Source: an uncultured Clostridia bacterium (lineage in GTDB: Bacteria; Bacillota; Clostridia; Christensenellales; Borkfalkiaceae). Taken from it: a stretch of DNA of 14,603 bases. The notes beneath the pieces were generated by a model. That model was not told the origin of the DNA. It ran no database searches and was given only the letters and a program-made list of their open reading frames with translations. Every line of letters starts with the position of its first letter. Position 1 is the stretch's first letter. The position numbers and the translations under genes were made by a program. The stretch is from assembly GCA_905235815.1 (NCBI GenBank), contig CAJOMT010000021.1, forward strand, positions 1 to 14,603, given 5' to 3'. Shown here piece after piece: positions 1-7,600 of this stretch.

Positions 1-556
1 ATAGCCCCCAAACCCTGCCTTTTATTTTCTTTGCGCCTCTTGTAAGAGTTGAGCCGAGAGATTTTCTGAACTTGCCGTCCCAATTTACGGCTTCATTATA
101 TCTTCCCATAACCAGGCAAAACTCCGCCGCAACTCCGTAAGCGAAAACACGAGCGCTGATTTTAGAGCCTTGATACTCGAACTCTTCTTGCTCGCTTCTC
201 TTAGGCGGAACGTAGGCATAGCGAATTAAATACGTATCGTATTTTAGCATCTCTACCGCCGTCGGCAAAACTTTAAATTGAACCGCTCGCCCCTTTTTAT
301 CGGTGACTTTCTCAACTATTAAAGGTTGGTACGTAAGCTCCGCAAAATCTATCGTTTGCCCCGCCTTCTCATCGGTGAAAAATATGGGATAATATTCGAT
401 TGCAATCTCGTTTAAAACCATATTATATGCGTCTATAAGTCGATTAACGTCACTTTCTTCGTCCTCAGACAATTCTTCGCCTCTTTCGATTTTGGCAACT
501 GTCGAGTTATCAAATACCATTTTGGCAGCCATAGTAATTATGTCGCTTACTGTCAT
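1..556 (-). CDS. Phage head-tail connector/adaptor protein, partial (C-terminus beyond window)
   Basis: An open frame reads leftward from ATG at 556 to the window edge without a stop, giving 185 visible residues. GGAGG sits 5 bases before the ATG. The N-terminal third is acidic and helical (residues 1-45, with a run GEELSEDEESDVNRLIDAYN). A middle beta-rich part follows, then a helical segment with VFAYGVAAEFCLVMGRYNEA and a basic stretch (KFRKSLGSTLTRRGAKK). The gene directly follows the major capsid gene, where tailed phages carry the small adaptor that docks beneath the portal and joins head to tail. The assignment rests mainly on that position, plus the alpha-helical GRYNEA..WDGKFR pattern I associate with such connectors in clostridial prophages. 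I see no diagnostic catalytic motif. A head-completion or minor structural protein is an alternative. Confidence 0.6.
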   Translation of the reverse strand, partial: MTVSDIITMAAKMVFDNSTVAKIERGEELSEDEESDVNRLIDAYNMVLNEIAIEYYPIFFTDEKAGQTIDFAELTYQPLIVEKVTDKKGRAVQFKVLPTAVEMLKYDTYLIRYAYVPPKRSEQEEFEYQGSKISARVFAYGVAAEFCLVMGRYNEAVNWDGKFRKSLGSTLTRGAKKIKGRVWGL

Positions 557-569
557 TTTAACCTCCATT

Positions 570-605
570 TTTTCAGGCGAAACGATAATCCGTTTCGCCT
601 GAAAA
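570..605. repeat. Perfect 15-bp inverted repeat with 6-nt loop between capsid and connector genes
   Basis: The left arm TTTTCAGGCGAAACG (570-584) and right arm CGTTTCGCCTGAAAA (591-605) are exact reverse complements around the loop ATAATC. The element starts 10 bases after the capsid stop codon in the direction of transcription and ends about 6 bases before the connector's GGAGG. In the leftward transcript it is followed by A residues, not U, so it is not a textbook intrinsic terminator. It could be an mRNA stabiliser, a processing site or an attenuator that lets capsid message outnumber connector message. Confidence 0.75.
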
Positions 606-614
606 CCAAAAAGT

Positions 615-1775
615 TTACGCTTCGGTTATTCCCGAAAGCATTGCCTGTCCGCAAGGACGAGTGCAGATAAGATCCGCATATTTTACCAAAGTAGCGGTAT
701 ATACGGGCTTGCCGGCAACTTGTTTGATAACTTTTCCGTCTTCGCCTTCAAGCCACTTCCAATCGCAGAGTTGATGAAGCGCAAAATCGTCCGTATTCAA
801 TAAATACATAGTTCCGCTCGGGCAGAATCTGTCGGAAATAATCGGAATACCGTTATAGGAAATCGCCTTATAGCCGCCCTTTAAGTCCATAACGTCTACG
901 TTTCTCTTGTATGAGTTCATATAGTTCTGGAACGCGCGTTTAACGCCGGAAGAACAAACTATGAAATTGACTTTACTGCCCGCGTTTTCGTCGAGATAGT
1001 CGATTGCGGTCTGAATTACGGTTTCGCTTATATTTCCGACTTGCGTTTGCATATAGGGAACCAACCATTGGTGAGTAGCCCTGTCCAAACCGTAAATCGT
1101 ACCCGTTGACTTGAATATAGCGCCGAGTCCGGTTATTTCCTGATTATACGAACCTTGAACGGTGATTTTTGCGCCCTGAATCGAAGACGTAACGGTCGTA
1201 CCGGTTACGGTAACCGTTTTATTCACTCTGTCTACCGCCAGCACTCTTCTGCCGACAACTTCGGTAGCTTCGCCGTTAAGTAAACAGTCTATAACCATAC
1301 CTTCTACGATATTTTTAACCGAATCTACGTAAATTTTGCCGTTCGAAACGGAAGTTACGGTAGCTAATACGCCCGAACCGTCGCCGAACAACATTCTTCC
1401 GAAGTTATATGACGCCGCTTTAAACAGTCCGTCCATTTCGGCGTTCAGAAGGTTTACGAAAGCGCCTGCGTCGCTTGCGGACGCCCTTATCGCCTTGTCC
1501 GAAATTTCTATAGTTCCGTACAAATTCTTCAAAGTAGTTACGAATTGCTCGTAATTGTTTCCTGCGGCAGCGGGAAGATCTCCGGTTTCGGTTCCGGCGC
1601 CCACTCCGCCGTTTATGCCGTATTGAGCCAAACGTCTGACTTCTTTACCCCATACGTCCGCGCTCGTCTGCTTTATTTTGGCGAGCAACGGGTTGACTTC
1701 GGTATTTAACTGTTCGGAAACTACTCCGAGATACAGCGATTTCAGAGCGCTGTCCGCATTCGATAATGTTACCAT
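615..1775 (-). CDS. Phage major capsid protein (HK97-fold type)
   Basis: This 386-residue protein would form the icosahedral shell. It directly follows the scaffold and portal genes, the standard place for the capsid. Its ATG overlaps the scaffold stop by 7 bases and has GGAG upstream. The N-terminal region (about 1-60) carries a helix and then a Gly-rich loop (GINGGVGAGTETGDLPAA, about 53-70). Next comes a beta/helix region typical of capsid E-loop and spine elements (ISDKAIRASASDAGAFVNLL, 91-110). Residues about 139-208 look like a separate beta-rich insertion (GMVIDCLL, RRVLAVDRVNKTVTVTG). The C-terminal half has the expected A-domain/P-domain features, including a strand with IVCSSGVKRAFQNY and a late NGIPIISDRFCPSG turn. 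No prohead protease gene lies next to it, consistent with a separate scaffold protein guiding assembly. The assignment combines fold-like pattern with synteny. Confidence 0.85.
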   Translation of the reverse strand: MVTLSNADSALKSLYLGVVSEQLNTEVNPLLAKIKQTSADVWGKEVRRLAQYGINGGVGAGTETGDLPAAAGNNYEQFVTTLKNLYGTIEISDKAIRASASDAGAFVNLLNAEMDGLFKAASYNFGRMLFGDGSGVLATVTSVSNGKIYVDSVKNIVEGMVIDCLLNGEATEVVGRRVLAVDRVNKTVTVTGTTVTSSIQGAKITVQGSYNQEITGLGAIFKSTGTIYGLDRATHQWLVPYMQTQVGNISETVIQTAIDYLDENAGSKVNFIVCSSGVKRAFQNYMNSYKRNVDVMDLKGGYKAISYNGIPIISDRFCPSGTMYLLNTDDFALHQLCDWKWLEGEDGKVIKQVAGKPVYTATLVKYADLICTRPCGQAMLSGITEA

Positions 1776-2401
1776 TTTATTTCTCCTTTCTTATTTAAAA
1801 ATTTTTCGGTCATAGCCGAAGCCTCCGTCATATCCTTTGGTCTGTGCGGAGGCGCTAACAGGGCGTTGCCGCCCCCAAATGCCGCTTTGGGTTTGGAGTT
1901 TGCCAAACTTTTGAGGTAAATTTTCACGATTTCTTTTTCTATCGCGGGGTCCCCTTTTACCTTTTCGAGCAGAAAATTCTTATCGCTAAGGTCGTTTTGC
2001 TGCCGAGATAATTCATTCTCCAAAAGTTTTATATAAACTCTTTCCTTGTCTTCCGAACACTGCTCGTCGCCGAGTTCGGTTGCGGCGCCGCTTTGAAAAA
2101 ACGCCTTTGCGCGGGGATATCTTTCAAAAAAATCCTCGGCGCTTTCTCTCCCTCCAAGCGTCTGTTCGGAAACCGCTCTCCCCTCGGAGTCGGTCTTTGC
2201 CCTCGCCGACGCTTCCCTCTCTAATTCTTTGAGCCGCTGACTGCGTCTGGTAAATTCAGCCTCTAAAGAATCATAGGCACCGATAAGCGCTTCGAGTGTT
2301 TTGAATTTACCGTAAGTCCTTTGCATGCCGCCGTCTTCTCTATCCGCCGCTGCGGTTTGCGGTGCGGACATTGCCGTCATATTCTCATCGCTTCGCATCA
2401 T
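1769..2401 (-). CDS. Phage capsid scaffolding protein
   Basis: The 210-residue product is highly charged and largely helical, as expected of a scaffold that organises capsid subunits and then leaves the procapsid. After a short flexible N-terminus (Met/Ala/Asp-rich, 1-28) comes YGKFKTLEALIGAYDSLEAE at about 30-49. It is followed by a coiled-coil-like FTRRSQRLKELEREA segment, an N-terminal block that recurs in scaffolds of Firmicutes phages. The second half has another coiled coil (around KLLENELSRQQNDLSDKN) and a basic C-terminal tail (EKFLNKKGEIKW) that could bind capsid protein. The gene starts 12 bases after the portal stop with AAAGGAGG upstream, and its last codons overlap the capsid start by 7 bases, so the two are translationally coupled. 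Two consecutive ATGs (2401 and 2398) make the exact start ambiguous by one codon. Confidence 0.8.
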   Translation of the reverse strand: MMRSDENMTAMSAPQTAAADREDGGMQRTYGKFKTLEALIGAYDSLEAEFTRRSQRLKELEREASARAKTDSEGRAVSEQTLGGRESAEDFFERYPRAKAFFQSGAATELGDEQCSEDKERVYIKLLENELSRQQNDLSDKNFLLEKVKGDPAIEKEIVKIYLKSLANSKPKAAFGGGNALLAPPHRPKDMTEASAMTEKFLNKKGEIKW

Positions 2402-2413
2402 CTCCCGCCTCCT

Positions 2414-4258
2414 TTATTCGCTCTCTGCCGCAAAAAACTTCTTATGCGCTCTCAAATGGTTGAGCATCCGCTCCTTTGCGGCTTTGTCTTTACGCATATC
2501 TTCGCTCTCGGCAGACAGCAAAAACCTCGTGTGTTCTTCTATATGTATTTCGTGGTCGTCGTATTCGTCCACCTCTATATCTTCGGTAAATCCCGACATA
2601 TTTTCGAGTTCCGCCTTGTTTATATGCAGTTGGTCGATATCTCTCACGTTGTCTATCGAGCCGAAACCCAGAATTTCGAGCAACTTGCTCTTAGTCCTAT
2701 CCGACAATTTCCCCGACTCGTCGTTTAACAGCCCCGTATTCAGTAGGTCGTATACCGCGCTCTTCTTTTGAGCAGGGGTATAAGAAAGTTCGTTTTCGGT
2801 ATCGAAAACAACGTCGTCCGAAGAAATGTCGCCCGAAGTAAAGTAATACGTTTCGACTTTTCCGTTTTCGCCGGCAACTTTCATTATTCTCTCATCGTCA
2901 GCAAATTGCTTGAAGAGCCTTATTATATGTTGAGCCATCTCCTTTGTCGCCCGTCTTATCTCCTCCGCCGTTGCCGAAAGTCTCGTATCGTCTTGCTCTA
3001 TCAAAAGTTGCAAGGCGGTTCCCGAAGAAATGTTCGAACCGATATTCGATGTCCTCGAAAATTCGCTCACGCCGCTTATAAGAATAAACTCGTTTGTAAG
3101 CCTCTCCTCTTCATACGTAAAATCTATGGGAACGCTTCCCGGATTCATAAGCGACGGCGGCCGACTGCCCTGTCTATATACCACGACTCGCCCGGGAGAC
3201 AAGCCCTCCTCCGCGAGTTCGTCCACGTCCACCGAGCCGTCTTCCACGGTGAACACGCCCATACTTATCCTGTTTAAAAACTCGTGCTTTCTGTTCTTTA
3301 CCGCATTGTAAGCCCTTTGAACGGGGATAAGTCGTTCTATTACGGAAATTCCGAAAAATTTACCCGCTACCGCTATGGATTTTTGCATTACGAACGGGAA
3401 ATCTCTGCTTCCGTTTTCACCGTTTAAAAACGGCAAATCTCCCATATAGAGAAGCGTATCTCCGGCTACGGCGATCACTCTGCCCGACGGATATTTCTCC
3501 GACGGACGTTCGAATCTCTCTATCACGACTACCCTGTCGTGAGCGACGGTCTCGCCCATAATGCCCGCATCGCTTTCGGAGAGCGTAAATACGCCCACGT
3601 CCTCGCCTTGAAGTCTTATGCCGTAGCGCTTTTCAACGTCGTCGACGTGCATCGCACGAGCGTGAATTATACTCTTGCACTCGCCAAGCGAGTTGGCGGC
3701 GAGACAATCGGGGAAAATTTCGAACGGAGATACGACTTCCACTCTTACGTCCCCTTCTTTGATTTCTTTTCCGTCCAATTCGCCTACCGTTCTACCCTTA
3801 TCGCCGTCCCACACTATCTCGTAAAACGAAGTGCCTAAAACTTCGCTCCATACCGTTGCGTCGTGAATAATGGCACTCGTTTTAAGCCTTGCACAAGTGG
3901 AATTTAAAATAGAAGTGGTGAGTTTGGCTGTCTTTAAATCGCTGTCGTCAGAGCCTGCCGCCCTCACGCTCATACTCGGACGTATCCTCGTAAGCCTCGC
4001 TATTCTCGTATCCATTACCGGCGCTATATGGTTATATACGTTTTGGTTTTGCCAATAATAGTATTTCTCGACTTCCTCAATTTCCCCGACGGCGTTTATT
4101 TCGCAGTACTGATTGCCGTTTAAAAAATTTACGTTCAGTTGCCATTGTCTTTCCGTCGCCAAGCGTTCATCTCGCCGTCTTTCATAGTCGTCGGTAACGT
4201 CTTTGACGATGTCTTCATAGAACAAATTTTCTTCGTTAATCGACTTATCCGTGGACAT
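2414..4258 (-). CDS. Phage portal protein
   Basis: The 614-residue length fits the larger P22-like/podovirus-type portals. Portals form the dodecameric ring at the capsid vertex through which DNA enters. Visible features are an acidic, helical N-terminus and a wing-like region (YNHIAPVMDTRIARLTRIRP, about 75-94). A beta-rich middle holds WSEVLGTSFYEIVWDGD and VEVVSPFEIFPDCLA, and later comes the stem/crown helix region with SSGTALQLLIEQDDTRLSAT followed by a long helix ending in IIRLFKQFADD. The acidic C-terminal part includes a His/Glu/Asp-rich patch (DEYDDHEIHIEEHTRFL). Position between terminase and scaffold agrees. The ATG is 1 base past the stop of the preceding 57-codon gene, with GAAGGAGA upstream. 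The family call is confident; the exact portal subfamily is not. Confidence 0.9.
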   Translation of the reverse strand: MSTDKSINEENLFYEDIVKDVTDDYERRRDERLATERQWQLNVNFLNGNQYCEINAVGEIEEVEKYYYWQNQNVYNHIAPVMDTRIARLTRIRPSMSVRAAGSDDSDLKTAKLTTSILNSTCARLKTSAIIHDATVWSEVLGTSFYEIVWDGDKGRTVGELDGKEIKEGDVRVEVVSPFEIFPDCLAANSLGECKSIIHARAMHVDDVEKRYGIRLQGEDVGVFTLSESDAGIMGETVAHDRVVVIERFERPSEKYPSGRVIAVAGDTLLYMGDLPFLNGENGSRDFPFVMQKSIAVAGKFFGISVIERLIPVQRAYNAVKNRKHEFLNRISMGVFTVEDGSVDVDELAEEGLSPGRVVVYRQGSRPPSLMNPGSVPIDFTYEEERLTNEFILISGVSEFSRTSNIGSNISSGTALQLLIEQDDTRLSATAEEIRRATKEMAQHIIRLFKQFADDERIMKVAGENGKVETYYFTSGDISSDDVVFDTENELSYTPAQKKSAVYDLLNTGLLNDESGKLSDRTKSKLLEILGFGSIDNVRDIDQLHINKAELENMSGFTEDIEVDEYDDHEIHIEEHTRFLLSAESEDMRKDKAAKERMLNHLRAHKKFFAAESE

Positions 4259-4259
4259 T

Positions 4260-4433
4260 TTACATTTTCTCCTTCTTTAAATTGCCGATTGCAGCCGCTA
4301 ATTTGCTTAGACATTTTTTGCAAAGACAAAGATCGGTTTCCTCGCCGTAAAAACTGATTTTGGCGTAAGAATTTTCATTGCAACCTTTAGCGTCGCAGAT
4401 TTTAGGATAATCTTCCTTAGTTATCACTTTCAT
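4260..4433 (-). CDS. Small Cys-rich phage protein, probable zinc-binding
   Basis: A 57-codon gene lies between the terminase-associated genes and the portal. Its ATG (4433) sits inside the end of the upstream gene (17-base overlap) and its TAA ends 1 base before the portal ATG, a tightly coupled arrangement that argues for real translation. The start lacks a strong Shine-Dalgarno and may depend on coupling. The product begins MKVITKEDYPKICDAKGC and has five cysteines at 13, 18, 36, 38 and 41 (CX4C, then CXCX2C after 17 residues), followed by a lysine-rich tail. That spacing suggests a small treble-clef or zinc-ribbon-like fold. Function is unknown; a DNA- or protein-binding accessory to packaging is possible but is inference. 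Confidence 0.75.
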   Translation of the reverse strand: MKVITKEDYPKICDAKGCNENSYAKISFYGEETDLCLCKKCLSKLAAAIGNLKKEKM

Positions 4434-4707
4434 TTTTTAAATCCTCCAAGATTTTATATAATTTATTTTTTTCTTCTTCGAGTTCCTCGTCGGAAAGAGA
4501 GGCGAGGTCTTTATCGTCATTCATATCCAGCAAGAGTTTAGCCGCCGTTACGTCGGGCGGAAAATTTTTCGTGGTGATTTTCCGCTTGCAAAGTCGCTCT
4601 CCGCCCTCTTCGTCAGACGAAAATTCCTCGACTATTTCCTTTGCGTCGTAACCGACGGCACGCTTTATGAGGGCGAGTTCTATCTCTTTTTTCGTCTTTT
4701 CTTCCAC
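4417..4707 (-). CDS. Small protein resembling the C-terminal half of a terminase small subunit (no HTH domain)
   Basis: The 96-residue protein starts at GTG immediately after the terminase large-subunit TAG, with GAGGAGGAG upstream inside that gene. Residues 9-45 (IELALIKRAVGYDAKEIVEE, then a GGERLCKRKITTK stretch) and FPPDVTAAKLLLDMND resemble the segment after the DNA-binding domain in Firmicutes terminase small subunits. There an A-L-x-x-R-A-x-G-Y helix, a charged beta hairpin and a PPD-x-TA-x-x-x-x-L helix contact other subunits or the large subunit. The usual N-terminal helix-turn-helix is absent: the whole protein begins at this segment. The C-terminus is an acidic coiled helix (SDEELEEEKNKLYKILEDLK). 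No other small-subunit gene is visible upstream of the large subunit. It may be a minimal or truncated small subunit, or an accessory packaging factor. Confidence 0.55.
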   Translation of the reverse strand: MEEKTKKEIELALIKRAVGYDAKEIVEEFSSDEEGGERLCKRKITTKNFPPDVTAAKLLLDMNDDKDLASLSDEELEEEKNKLYKILEDLKNESDN

Positions 4708-6138
4708 CTACGTTCTTCTCCTCCTCTTCAATTTTCTGATGAGTCTTTCCTTGTCGAGCATTATTGCGGTCTTTTCTTCCGAGGGTCTTTCCCCTCTCGG
4801 CTTTTTCATAAGATAGTATCTGAGTTCGTCGAGCGCATGGTCGTCCGTCTTTCTCGGAACGTCGCCGCTCGACCAGCGGTAATTTTTCAATTCCCTGATG
4901 AGATTGGTACATTCTCTGAAAATAAAGAGTTTTTTATCTTTCAAATATTCCTTTACCCTCGCAATGCCGGCAAACAAGTCCTTGTCGACTTGCGGATTGA
5001 CGAGTATTCCGTATTCGGTAAACAACTCTGTAACGCTCTTTGACGAAGCGAGAGTATGCTGGTTTGCGGCGGAATCGATGAGGGCGGAAATCCTCCCTTG
5101 TTTATCCGTTTTCCAGCCTAATTCCCTCGATATTCTCTTTATTTCCTCGGCGTGATAGCCTATGTCCTTGCCTGCCGCAAAATGTTCTTTTACCACGTAT
5201 ACGTTGTCGTCGTAGTCGACGCAGTACCAATGGCAAGATAGGGGGTTGTTGAGCCCCGGATCGATAGACAGATTGCTCTGCCATTCGAAAGGGATCGGAA
5301 AGGGATCGATGACGTGGACGTTTTCGTCGAATTCGGGATACACCGGACCGTATAAACTCTTGAACTGCCCGTACCTTCTCGAAACGAGTTCGTCCTCGCT
5401 CATAGACGCCGTAAGCGCCTCGGTTTCTTTGTCCGAAAGAAACGGGTTGTCCGCCCATTCCATAAATTCGCACCAGACTTCGTTTGACGAAAGTTTATTG
5501 AGATATATCTCGTCGTAGACGAAAGTCAGCCCCTTTAAAGGCGTCATCGTGCCGAAAATATCCCCTTCTTTATCGAAAACTCTCATCTTACATTCCCGAT
5601 AAATATCTTCCGGCGGCTCCTCGTCGAACCACACGAAATCGAGCGAACTGCCTTGAAATTTTTCTCTGCCCTGATCGCAACTTTTAAAGCCTATTACCGA
5701 ATAGCCGCCGAACACGTTTTTTATCTTTATCTGGTCGACTATACCGCTTTCGGGATTGTCCTTTCTCCCCGAACTCATAACTATATCCGCTATCCATTCG
5801 GGCGGAAGATAGCCGAGTATTTTCTTTTGCGCAACGTCTCGCTGAACTTCTCTCGAAAGCGATACCACCCAACCGAATACGTCTTTGCGGTTTTCACGGA
5901 ACGGGTGAATACCCCTCGCCATATAGATACATTCCACCGCCCCGCATTCGGTCTTGCCGCTTCGGTTGCCGCCGAAAACCCATCTGTTGCGCTTTTGGCA
6001 TTTATGAAAAGCCATTTGCTTTAAATGTATTTTTTCGCCTGAGTTGTACTTCGCAAGAGGGCTATCCCGACGCCTTTTTTGTTCGTTTTCTATATTTTTG
6101 AGCGCTAATATACATTCGTCTATCGTCATAATCGACAA
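4708..6138 (-). CDS. terL: Phage terminase large subunit (packaging ATPase/nuclease)
   Basis: At 476 residues this is a full-length motor that translocates DNA through the portal and cuts concatemers. The N-terminal ATPase shows Walker A GGNRSGKT (56-63) and Walker B LDFVWFDEE (166-174), with a GTMTPLKG coupling-type motif (196-203). The C-terminal RNase H-like nuclease shows candidate metal-binding acids at D293 (SIDPGLNNP), D355 (ALIDSAAN) and D433/D437 (TDDHALDELRYY). All key residues look intact, so the gene is probably functional. The chosen start is TTG at 6138, 5 bases after GGAG; the ATG at 6129 would be 14 bases away, too far for efficient initiation. Downstream genes follow without a gap. 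Upstream (6139-6193) is a 55-base divergent interval shared with the plus-strand gene at 6194. Confidence 0.93.
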   Translation of the reverse strand: MSIMTIDECILALKNIENEQKRRRDSPLAKYNSGEKIHLKQMAFHKCQKRNRWVFGGNRSGKTECGAVECIYMARGIHPFRENRKDVFGWVVSLSREVQRDVAQKKILGYLPPEWIADIVMSSGRKDNPESGIVDQIKIKNVFGGYSVIGFKSCDQGREKFQGSSLDFVWFDEEPPEDIYRECKMRVFDKEGDIFGTMTPLKGLTFVYDEIYLNKLSSNEVWCEFMEWADNPFLSDKETEALTASMSEDELVSRRYGQFKSLYGPVYPEFDENVHVIDPFPIPFEWQSNLSIDPGLNNPLSCHWYCVDYDDNVYVVKEHFAAGKDIGYHAEEIKRISRELGWKTDKQGRISALIDSAANQHTLASSKSVTELFTEYGILVNPQVDKDLFAGIARVKEYLKDKKLFIFRECTNLIRELKNYRWSSGDVPRKTDDHALDELRYYLMKKPRGERPSEEKTAIMLDKERLIRKLKRRRRT

Positions 6139-6193
6139 ACACTCTCCTTTTTCGCTTAAATAATCCTTTTAAGACCTAACGAGCCGTATTAAA

Positions 6194-6958
6194 ATGAATG
6201 ATACGATGAAAAAATTTATTTTCGTAATCTTTGCGATTTCTCTGCTCGCCGTATTCCCCGCAAAAACGGCTTATTCGGACGAGGAAATTAAATATTCGAG
6301 AATACTTTCCGACGACGTCGTCTTATATATGGACGCAAACCTGACAAAGCCTTGGTTTACTTTGCCATACAGTTATTACGTCAAAGTGTTGTCGGTAGGC
6401 TCTTATTCGGTCAAAGTCGAATACAAGGGCGGCGACGCAATTCACCCTTCCGTCAAGGGATATATCGAACTCGATAAATTCAGTCTTGCCAAAGAAGAAC
6501 CGACGGCGCCGTATCCGAATTCCTCGTTTACGATAGGCGAAAACTGCCTCTTATACAAAGATACCGGCTATACTTACGCCGAAACTATTACCGAAAACAG
6601 TATTATAGACTTCTACGGCATAAACGTTCGTCCGAGCGGCGAAACGTACGTTTACGGCTACGTTTCCACCGCTTCCGGCGATAATTATATGGGGTATATT
6701 CTTCAATCCGCTATTTTGAATTTCGCATTGCCGATCCTTCCCGTAGAAGTCGTTAAACCCGAAGAATCGGTATCTGAAAATAAGCCTGCCTCGGAATCGC
6801 CGAAAACTTCAAACGCCTTGGGCGATAACCTGCAAATTATAATAATCGTAGGAATATCCGTCGTTGCGATAAGCATAGTGTATCTGCTCTTTAAACCCAT
6901 GCCCGAAAAGGCAAAAGAAGAAGTCATCACAAAGAGCGAATGGAACGAGGACGAATAG
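6194..6958 (+). CDS. Secreted, C-terminally membrane-anchored SH3-like protein inside the phage module
   Basis: This 254-residue protein has a signal peptide (KK then a hydrophobic core FIFVIFAISLLAVFPA, cleavage near residue 28). Two beta-rich SH3-like regions follow (about 34-95 and 108-175, with VLYMDANLTKPW and CLLYKDTGYTYAET as matching opening strands). A Pro/Glu/Ser linker (about 180-207), one transmembrane helix (about 212-232) and a charged cytoplasmic tail complete it. The bulk would face the cell wall. It is on the strand opposite to the surrounding phage genes, and its 3' end overlaps the regulator gene tail-to-tail by 32 bases. Layout and repeat style match the C-terminal third of the large protein encoded at 7756-10260. 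No clear Shine-Dalgarno precedes ATG 6194; ATG 6206 is an alternative giving MKKFIF. Function unknown; a lysogeny-associated cargo (moron) or a captured host surface protein are both possible. Confidence 0.85.
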   Translation: MNDTMKKFIFVIFAISLLAVFPAKTAYSDEEIKYSRILSDDVVLYMDANLTKPWFTLPYSYYVKVLSVGSYSVKVEYKGGDAIHPSVKGYIELDKFSLAKEEPTAPYPNSSFTIGENCLLYKDTGYTYAETITENSIIDFYGINVRPSGETYVYGYVSTASGDNYMGYILQSAILNFALPILPVEVVKPEESVSENKPASESPKTSNALGDNLQIIIIVGISVVAISIVYLLFKPMPEKAKEEVITKSEWNEDE

Positions 6959-7463
6959 CAGTCGAACCTAAAATTTTTCCATTAGAAACTTTATAACAAG
7001 ACGACGGCAAAGACTGCGCTATTGCGTTCTTGTTTGAAAAATCTTTATACACGCTCGCAATAAACGAAAACTTCAAAGCCATATCTTTAAAGTCATCTTC
7101 CGTAAACCCGACTTTTTTAAGTTCGACAGAAAAGCCGACAATGGCTGCAAGTTGCCGCCTGTAATATTTTCTGCTCCCCTTAATGCTCTCTATCTCGTCG
7201 TCTTTTACTCCGAAAAATTTATATTCCAAAAATTTTCTGCGCTCAGAAGGTAAATTTCCGAGCGCCTTTTCTATCGTATCGACTAAAAATAACAAGTCCG
7301 CCTTTCTCTCGGTCATCTCGATAAGTTTGTCGCAGATAGCCTCGCAAGGCTCCGTGGAATGATAACTTCCGAGCGCCGTCTTTAAAAATAATCCGTCCAT
7401 TTTTTCTATCACGTCCTGCATTGCGTTAAAGCAAGCCAGGAGGCATTTCTCCATTACGTACAT
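6927..7463 (-). CDS. Sigma-70 region 4-like HTH protein, putative phage late-gene regulator
   Basis: The 178-residue product is helical. Residues about 66-110 hold a sigma-region-4/HTH-like block: EKALGNLPSERRKFLEYKFF, then a short linker, then SRKYYRRQLAAI as a basic recognition-like helix. The preceding helices (1-65, with KADLLFLVDTIEK) resemble the N-terminus of small regulators found ahead of terminase genes in Firmicutes prophages (ArpU/RinA-type late activators by position and style). Family membership is inferred, not proven. A GGAGG lies 8 bases before the ATG. The gene is the first on the minus strand of the phage block, with a candidate promoter and LexA box about 140-180 bases upstream. 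If the LexA site is active, DNA damage would raise this regulator and then the head operon. Its last codons overlap the convergent SH3-protein gene. Confidence 0.6.
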   Translation of the reverse strand: MYVMEKCLLACFNAMQDVIEKMDGLFLKTALGSYHSTEPCEAICDKLIEMTERKADLLFLVDTIEKALGNLPSERRKFLEYKFFGVKDDEIESIKGSRKYYRRQLAAIVGFSVELKKVGFTEDDFKDMALKFSFIASVYKDFSNKNAIAQSLPSSCYKVSNGKILGSTAIRPRSIRSL

Positions 7464-7600
7464 ATTATTTACCTCCGTCTGCGCCCGAATATTTGATAAT
7501 TAAACGATTTTCCCTCGGCGCTTGCCCAAATCATACACCCGATTTTTTTAAAAGCAAGGTTCACTGACGCTAGATGCGGAAAAATTTTTAAAAAAATATC

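Noticed and set aside
2321..3311. Several long plus-strand open frames opposite the portal and scaffold genes
   Set aside because: They are antisense shadows of strongly supported phage genes, with no ribosome binding sites and no recognisable protein features.
6155..6173. Inverted repeat CTTAAA-N7-TTTAAG in the divergent interval between terminase and the SH3-protein gene
   Set aside because: Only six AT-rich base pairs; could be an operator but is expected by chance. I also found no convincing promoter for either gene in this 55-base interval.
6181..6190. The 10-mer GAGCCGTATT shared with 12581-12590, near two gene starts
   Set aside because: Flanks differ and the positions relative to promoter elements differ; a 10-base match within one window is weak evidence of a shared site.
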